From: Bdellovibrionales bacterium
GTDB taxonomy: Bacteria > Bdellovibrionota > Bdellovibrionia > Bdellovibrionales > UBA1609
DNA length: 9,549 nucleotides
Assembly: GCA_020434645.1 (NCBI GenBank)
Contig: JAGRAK010000054.1
Location: forward strand, 1-9,549
Direction: 5' to 3'
The notes beneath the pieces are model-generated. The model was not told the origin of the DNA, searched no databases, and saw only the letters and a program-made list of their open reading frames with translations. The translations under genes were made by a program, and so were the position numbers. Position 1 is the first letter of the stretch; each line of letters begins with the position of its first letter. This document shows positions 7,436-9,549 of this stretch, one piece after another.

Positions 7436-7442
7436 TTAGAGC
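7429..7442. repeat. Short perfect inverted repeat after the PAP2 operon
   Basis: GCTCTA and TAGAGC are separated by TT. It lies about 95 bases after the last operon gene. No T tract follows immediately on either strand, so it is a poor terminator. No better terminator is visible between 7335 and 7455, so how the operon ends is unclear. Confidence 0.3.
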
Positions 7443-7455
7443 ATGGTCACTTTTG

Positions 7456-7811
7456 TTAAGCGGATTTCTTTTTACTGGTCAGTGCGATTTCAAATTCACC
7501 AAAGGCGCCGTCAAGTAGTTCGCGAGATGGCGCTTTGATCGTGACCCGGTCAATAGTTGATCGATCAACACGCTCGTCTTGTGGTTTGGCCCGCCCATCA
7601 TATATTCGCGCTTAGCCTCGACCTGCTCGGCATCATGGCGGCTGTACAGGCGCACTTCTTGAATCGAGCAGTGGGGGCCGTCCATATCGTTTAGCGGGAG
7701 GACGACATTCACGTCCTGATACTTATGAAAGTTCTGCTGCAAGATCACGGCGACGCGATCGAAGATTTCAACTTCCGGCATTTTTACGTTTACGAGTTCA
7801 TCAAAGCTCAT
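7456..7811 (-). pseudogene. Unrecognised small gene, probably broken by a frameshift
   Basis: From the ATG at 7811 (AGGG 4 bases upstream) one frame runs to a stop at 7479-7481 (110 residues). From about 7611 downward, a second minus-strand frame is open to a TAA at 7456-7458 and reads as more protein-like (RIYDGRAKPQDERV, APSRELLDGAFGEFEIALTS, KKKSA). Joining the first ~66 residues (MSFDELVNVKMPEVEIFDRV ... YSRHDAEQVEAK) to that frame gives a protein of about 118 residues that needs one extra base. The ~40-residue tail of the first frame (LLTGSRSKRHLANYL...) looks out of frame. I do not recognise the family: it appears soluble, with no signal peptide or zinc motif. Codon use is more GC-rich than the operon to its left. 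Alternatives are a sequencing error, or a genuine 110-residue product. Confidence 0.45.
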
Positions 7812-7848
7812 GACGCCCTGTCGGCACTACCGCTTCGAATTTCAAACG

Positions 7849-7882
7849 AAAAAAAACCTCGCTGGGGGAAGCGAGGTTTTTT
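7849..7882. terminator. Strong bidirectional rho-independent terminator
   Basis: CCTCGCT (7857-7863) pairs perfectly with AGCGAGG (7870-7876) around GGGGGA. The stem is flanked by eight A (7849-7856) and six T (7877-7882), which give a U tract in both directions. No intact gene ends against it on the plus side; on the minus side only a doubtful 59-codon frame ends there. It therefore probably belongs to genes lost in the rearrangement of this region. Confidence 0.85.
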
Positions 7883-8060
7883 AGGGGGGGGGTGATTGAT
7901 TTGTCCGGGGGAAGACGTCGTCGATCACATACCTATCACTAGAGCAAGAGTCAGACTCGCGATTGCCGCGTAGATTCATTATCAAATCGAAAATGCGAGC
8001 AGTGCCAAATTTGCGCCGCTCAAAATGTGGCGATTGTTTAAGATTCTGACGTTGTCTCAT
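7881..8060 (-). CDS. Doubtful 59-residue frame ending at the terminator
   Basis: A minus-strand frame from the ATG at 8060 to a TAA at 7881-7883 encodes 59 residues, starting MRQRQNLKQSPHFERRKFGT and ending NQSPPP. The final three prolines are encoded by the nine-C tract (9 G at 7884-7892 on the plus strand), so its stop depends on the tract length. The stop abuts the terminator stem, which is where a real gene would end, but the start lies inside an IS-end palindrome and no Shine-Dalgarno is clear. It could be the 3' end of a gene cut off by the insertion sequence. No family is recognised. Otherwise the stretch 7812-8052 holds only the terminator. Confidence 0.2.
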   Translation of the reverse strand: MRQRQNLKQSPHFERRKFGTARIFDLIMNLRGNRESDSCSSDRYVIDDVFPRTNQSPPP

Positions 8061-8069
8061 TTTGAGACA
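8053..8069. repeat. Perfect 17-bp palindrome beside the IS left end
   Basis: TGTCTCA, TTT, TGAGACA form a perfect dyad. Its core CTCATTTTGAG recurs as CTCATTTTGGAG at 8120-8131 and, inverted, as CTCAAAATGAG at 9422-9432 near the IS right end. CTCAAAATG at 8019-8027 may be a further degenerate copy. A protein-binding site used at the IS ends is the likely meaning. Confidence 0.6.
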
Positions 8070-8077
8070 GGCGCGAA

Positions 8078-8171
8078 TTGCCTAGCAATTCCTGTTACCG
8101 AAAAAACAACCTCAAAATTCTCATTTTGGAGCATTTTAAATGGTTGCCTAGTAATTGCTGTTACCGAAAAA
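8078..8171 (+). repeat. IS left end: two tandem copies of a 28-bp terminal motif
   Basis: Copy 1 (8078-8105) and copy 2 (8144-8171) both read TTGCCTA, 8 bases, then TGTTACCGAAAAA, and differ at only 2 of 28 positions. Each is preceded at 22-24 bases by a CTCATTTTGAG-type site (8056-8066 and 8120-8131). The same motif occurs inverted at the right end. Copy 1 also carries an AATTGC-CTA-GCAATT palindrome (8076-8090). Confidence 0.75.
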
Positions 8172-8182
8172 GGGTCTAAACT

Positions 8183-8222
8183 TTGGTCCATAACCCTCAC
8201 CGGGAGAGAGAATTTGGACCAA
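8183..8222 (+). promoter_or_regulatory. Hairpin enclosing the transposase ribosome binding site and start codon
   Basis: TTGGTCCA (8183-8190) pairs perfectly with TGGACCAA (8215-8222) around a 24-base loop. The loop contains the Shine-Dalgarno GGGAGAGAG (8202-8210), and the last two bases of the TTG start codon (8214-8216) lie in the stem. Folding would block initiation. Several IS elements use such structures to stop transposase translation from transcripts entering from outside. Here the left arm lies within the element, so a promoter inside the left end could only avoid the hairpin by starting after about 8185. Confidence 0.5.
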
Positions 8223-9398
8223 GATGGCAAGGATGCCGTCTTTTACCAGTTGGCAGTTAAATACAACTGGCTAGAGACCAAGAAAGAGAAGATGAGCTTT
8301 TTAGTTGAGATCGAGCAAATTGTTTTACCACGACTGTCGATTGAGAAAATGCACAGAAAAAGTTTAATACGTCGGCTTCGCAAAGCCATTATGAAAGATA
8401 TGGTGAAGTGTAAGCCAGGCAGGCGACCTAAATATAATGATTTTGATAAACATCATTTGGTGCAGATCTGGCAGCTTTCTGGCTACCCCTGTAGCAAGCG
8501 TTTAAAATCAATTTTAAATGAATGGCTCGATGTTTACGAGTGTGCCGATAGCATTAAGGCTCACTTAAGAACGATGTCGCCAGCGCAGATGGACGCATAT
8601 CTTCGGTCACCAAGAATTGAATATTTACGAAAGGTAAATAGCGGCACAATACCTGCGAAAAACCATATTAAAAAATTGATAAGACTTCGTGACCCATCCG
8701 TTCGCTATGATGAGCCAGGATTTACTGAATCTGACACGGTTCTTCACTGCGGCCACTACACTTGGGGAACTTATGGGCACACAGTGTCGATCACAGATCT
8801 CTGCAGTGGTTGGACAGCTGGCGGTGGTATTTACGGTAAGAATGCAGAACTCGTCGTGAAAATGTTAAAAACACTTGAACAGAGGCTACCATTTTTAATG
8901 CGAGCATTATTTTTTGACAACGGTATTGAATTTGTAAATCATCTTCTGGTGCAAGAATTTAAAAACACCAAGGGAATAGACGTGGCGAGAGGTAGATCTG
9001 GCAAGTCGAACGATCAGTGCCATATCGAGCAGAAAAATAATACTTTTGTCAGGTCAATATTTGGACACGTTAGAATCGAAAATCCAGATTTAATACCCAT
9101 GATGAATGAAATCTACGAAATCTGGGAGCAGCTTCACAATTACTTTATGCCTCAAATGAAAATCATCTCAAAAGACCGAGTCGGCTCCAAGGTAAGAAAG
9201 AAATATGATAAACCAAAGACGCCTTATCAACGAATTATTGAATGCGAGAAAGTAAGTGAAGAAGTGAAAGATAGGCTTCGCAAAACAAAGGCCACGCTGA
9301 ACCCATTTAAACTTCAGGCTCAGCTTCAAGAAAAACTGGCCTACTTCCATAAACTAAATGATGAGTATAATGAAAGGATCAAGCAGGAGACCTCATGA
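8214..9398 (+). CDS. IS transposase with rve-type DDE integrase core
   Basis: The protein has 394 residues from a TTG at 8214. The frame is open further up to an ATG at 8025, but that extension translates the repeated IS-end DNA (giving the repeated peptide VTEK), so it is rejected; GGGAGAGAG lies 3 bases before the TTG (GGAGAG ends 5 bases before). An N-terminal helical, basic region (about 10-75; KKEK, RKSLIRRLRKA, GRRPKY) should bind DNA. The catalytic core has Asp174 (ESDTVLHCG), Asp235 (FFDNGIEF) and Glu272 (CHIEQKN), a DD(36)E arrangement, with the flanking SGKSND and FVRSIFGHVR typical of the group. The C-terminal part (about 290-394) is basic and probably helical. All catalytic residues are present and the frame is unbroken, so the element may be active. 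A less likely alternative start is the ATG at 8292. Confidence 0.9.
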   Translation: MDQDGKDAVFYQLAVKYNWLETKKEKMSFLVEIEQIVLPRLSIEKMHRKSLIRRLRKAIMKDMVKCKPGRRPKYNDFDKHHLVQIWQLSGYPCSKRLKSILNEWLDVYECADSIKAHLRTMSPAQMDAYLRSPRIEYLRKVNSGTIPAKNHIKKLIRLRDPSVRYDEPGFTESDTVLHCGHYTWGTYGHTVSITDLCSGWTAGGGIYGKNAELVVKMLKTLEQRLPFLMRALFFDNGIEFVNHLLVQEFKNTKGIDVARGRSGKSNDQCHIEQKNNTFVRSIFGHVRIENPDLIPMMNEIYEIWEQLHNYFMPQMKIISKDRVGSKVRKKYDKPKTPYQRIIECEKVSEEVKDRLRKTKATLNPFKLQAQLQEKLAYFHKLNDEYNERIKQETS

Positions 9399-9549
9399 GC
9401 CCACTGGTTAAAGTAAATCGCCTCAAAATGAGCCATTTCGGTAACAGGGTTTATTTAGGCAACACGCATAACAATTTTACGCTGGCTAGGAGTTTTGCAT
9501 GTTTGTTGTCTTTAATGGGTATGTCCTTTTGCAGCGATTTTGACCGGTG
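9395..9549 (+). CDS. Possible small ORF coupled to the transposase stop (runs off window)
   Basis: ATG at 9395 overlaps the transposase stop (ATGA), and AGGAGA (9385-9390) is 4 bases before it, a textbook coupled start. The frame is open for 51 codons to the window edge (MSPLVKVNRLKMSHFGNRVY ...; a hydrophobic patch FACLLSLMGM near the end). It reads straight through the IS right-end motif, which argues that it is either fortuitous or an element-host fusion frame. No family is recognised. Confidence 0.25.
   Translation, partial: MSPLVKVNRLKMSHFGNRVYLGNTHNNFTLARSFACLLSLMGMSFCSDFDR
9422..9462 (-). repeat. IS right end: single inverted copy of the terminal motifs
   Basis: Read on the minus strand from the outside, TTGCCTA, 9 bases, then TGTTACCGAAA (9462-9436) is followed 3 bases later by CTCATTTTGAG (9432-9422). 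This matches the left-end motifs, with one extra base in the spacer and a different distance between the two parts. It begins 23 bases after the transposase stop. The remaining 87 bases to the window edge show no recognisable gene on either strand. Confidence 0.75.

Larger units (their letters stand above)
8078..9462 (+). mobile_element. Insertion sequence with rve/DDE transposase, about 1.4 kb
   Basis: The element is defined by inverted terminal motifs (TTGCCTA ... TGTTACCGAAA at 8078-8105, and its reverse complement at 9436-9462) flanking one transposase gene. The span of about 1385 bp suits a single-ORF IS with a 394-residue transposase. Edges are estimates: identity between the ends begins at TTGCCTA, and no target-site duplication could be found by eye, so the left limit might be as far out as 8053. 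The family is not assigned; the transposase resembles a group with an rve core that is often annotated only as an integrase catalytic domain protein. The left flank is gene debris, consistent with repeated insertion and deletion here. Confidence 0.7.

Noticed and set aside
7429..7442. Perfect 6-bp inverted repeat as terminator of the PAP2 operon
   Set aside because: Two-base centre and no adjacent T tract on either strand; kept only as a repeat.
8076..8171. Repeats at 8078-8171 considered as a CRISPR array or replication iterons
   Set aside because: Only two copies, plus one inverted copy on the far side of a transposase gene; that pattern fits IS ends.
8025..8213. N-terminal extension of the transposase from the ATG at 8025
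   Set aside because: It translates the repeated IS-end DNA (VTEK appears twice from the 28-bp repeats), there is no good Shine-Dalgarno, and family-like sequence begins only after the TTG at 8214.
9451..9549. Minus-strand frame entering from the right edge and stopping inside the IS end
   Set aside because: Only about 32 codons with no recognisable motif. It could be a host gene cut by the IS, but there is nothing to support that here.

Overview
The window reads as chromosomal DNA of a Gram-negative bacterium with a large envelope- and export-oriented gene set. All intact host genes encode exported products: a lipoprotein, a zinc metalloprotease, a small outer-membrane-type barrel, an S1/P1 nuclease and two PAP2 proteins. 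By eye the base composition is moderate (mid-40s % GC). The combination, with LPGQ-type Ig repeats in a lipoprotein, would fit Bdellovibrionota or a similar deltaproteobacterial or predatory lineage. That assignment is inference from gene style only; the window holds no marker gene.

Left part (1-4514, minus strand): a lipoprotein gene runs off the left edge (start at 1278). Upstream of it lie a 782-residue secreted metalloprotease with its own rho-independent terminator (1450-1477) and a hairpin over its ribosome binding site, then a 187-residue outer-membrane barrel protein.

Middle part (4621-7334, plus strand): a compact three-gene operon is divergent from the barrel gene across about 100 bp. 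It encodes a zinc-dependent S1/P1-type nuclease with all nine metal ligands, a canonical PAP2 acid phosphatase 10 bp downstream, and a second PAP2-fold protein that overlaps the first by 11 bp and lacks both phosphate-binding arginines of the family signature. The plausible joint task is periplasmic or extracellular breakdown of nucleic acids (or phospholipids) followed by phosphate release.

Right part (7331-9549) is a mosaic of debris and mobile DNA. It contains the last 34 codons of a histidine kinase ATPase domain on the minus strand, whose stop codon overlaps the PAP2 stop. Next comes an unrecognised minus-strand gene that appears frameshifted, then a strong bidirectional terminator with a 9-G tract. 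Last is an insertion sequence with a DDE (rve-type) transposase. The IS ends share a two-part motif, present twice on the left and once, inverted, on the right. The transposase start (TTG at 8214) lies inside an 8-bp-stem hairpin, a layout used by some IS elements to limit translation of read-through transcripts.

No tRNA, rRNA, CRISPR array or defence system was recognised. The points most worth a second look are the arginine-less PAP2 paralogue in the nuclease operon, the hairpins over two start sites, and the asymmetric IS ends.
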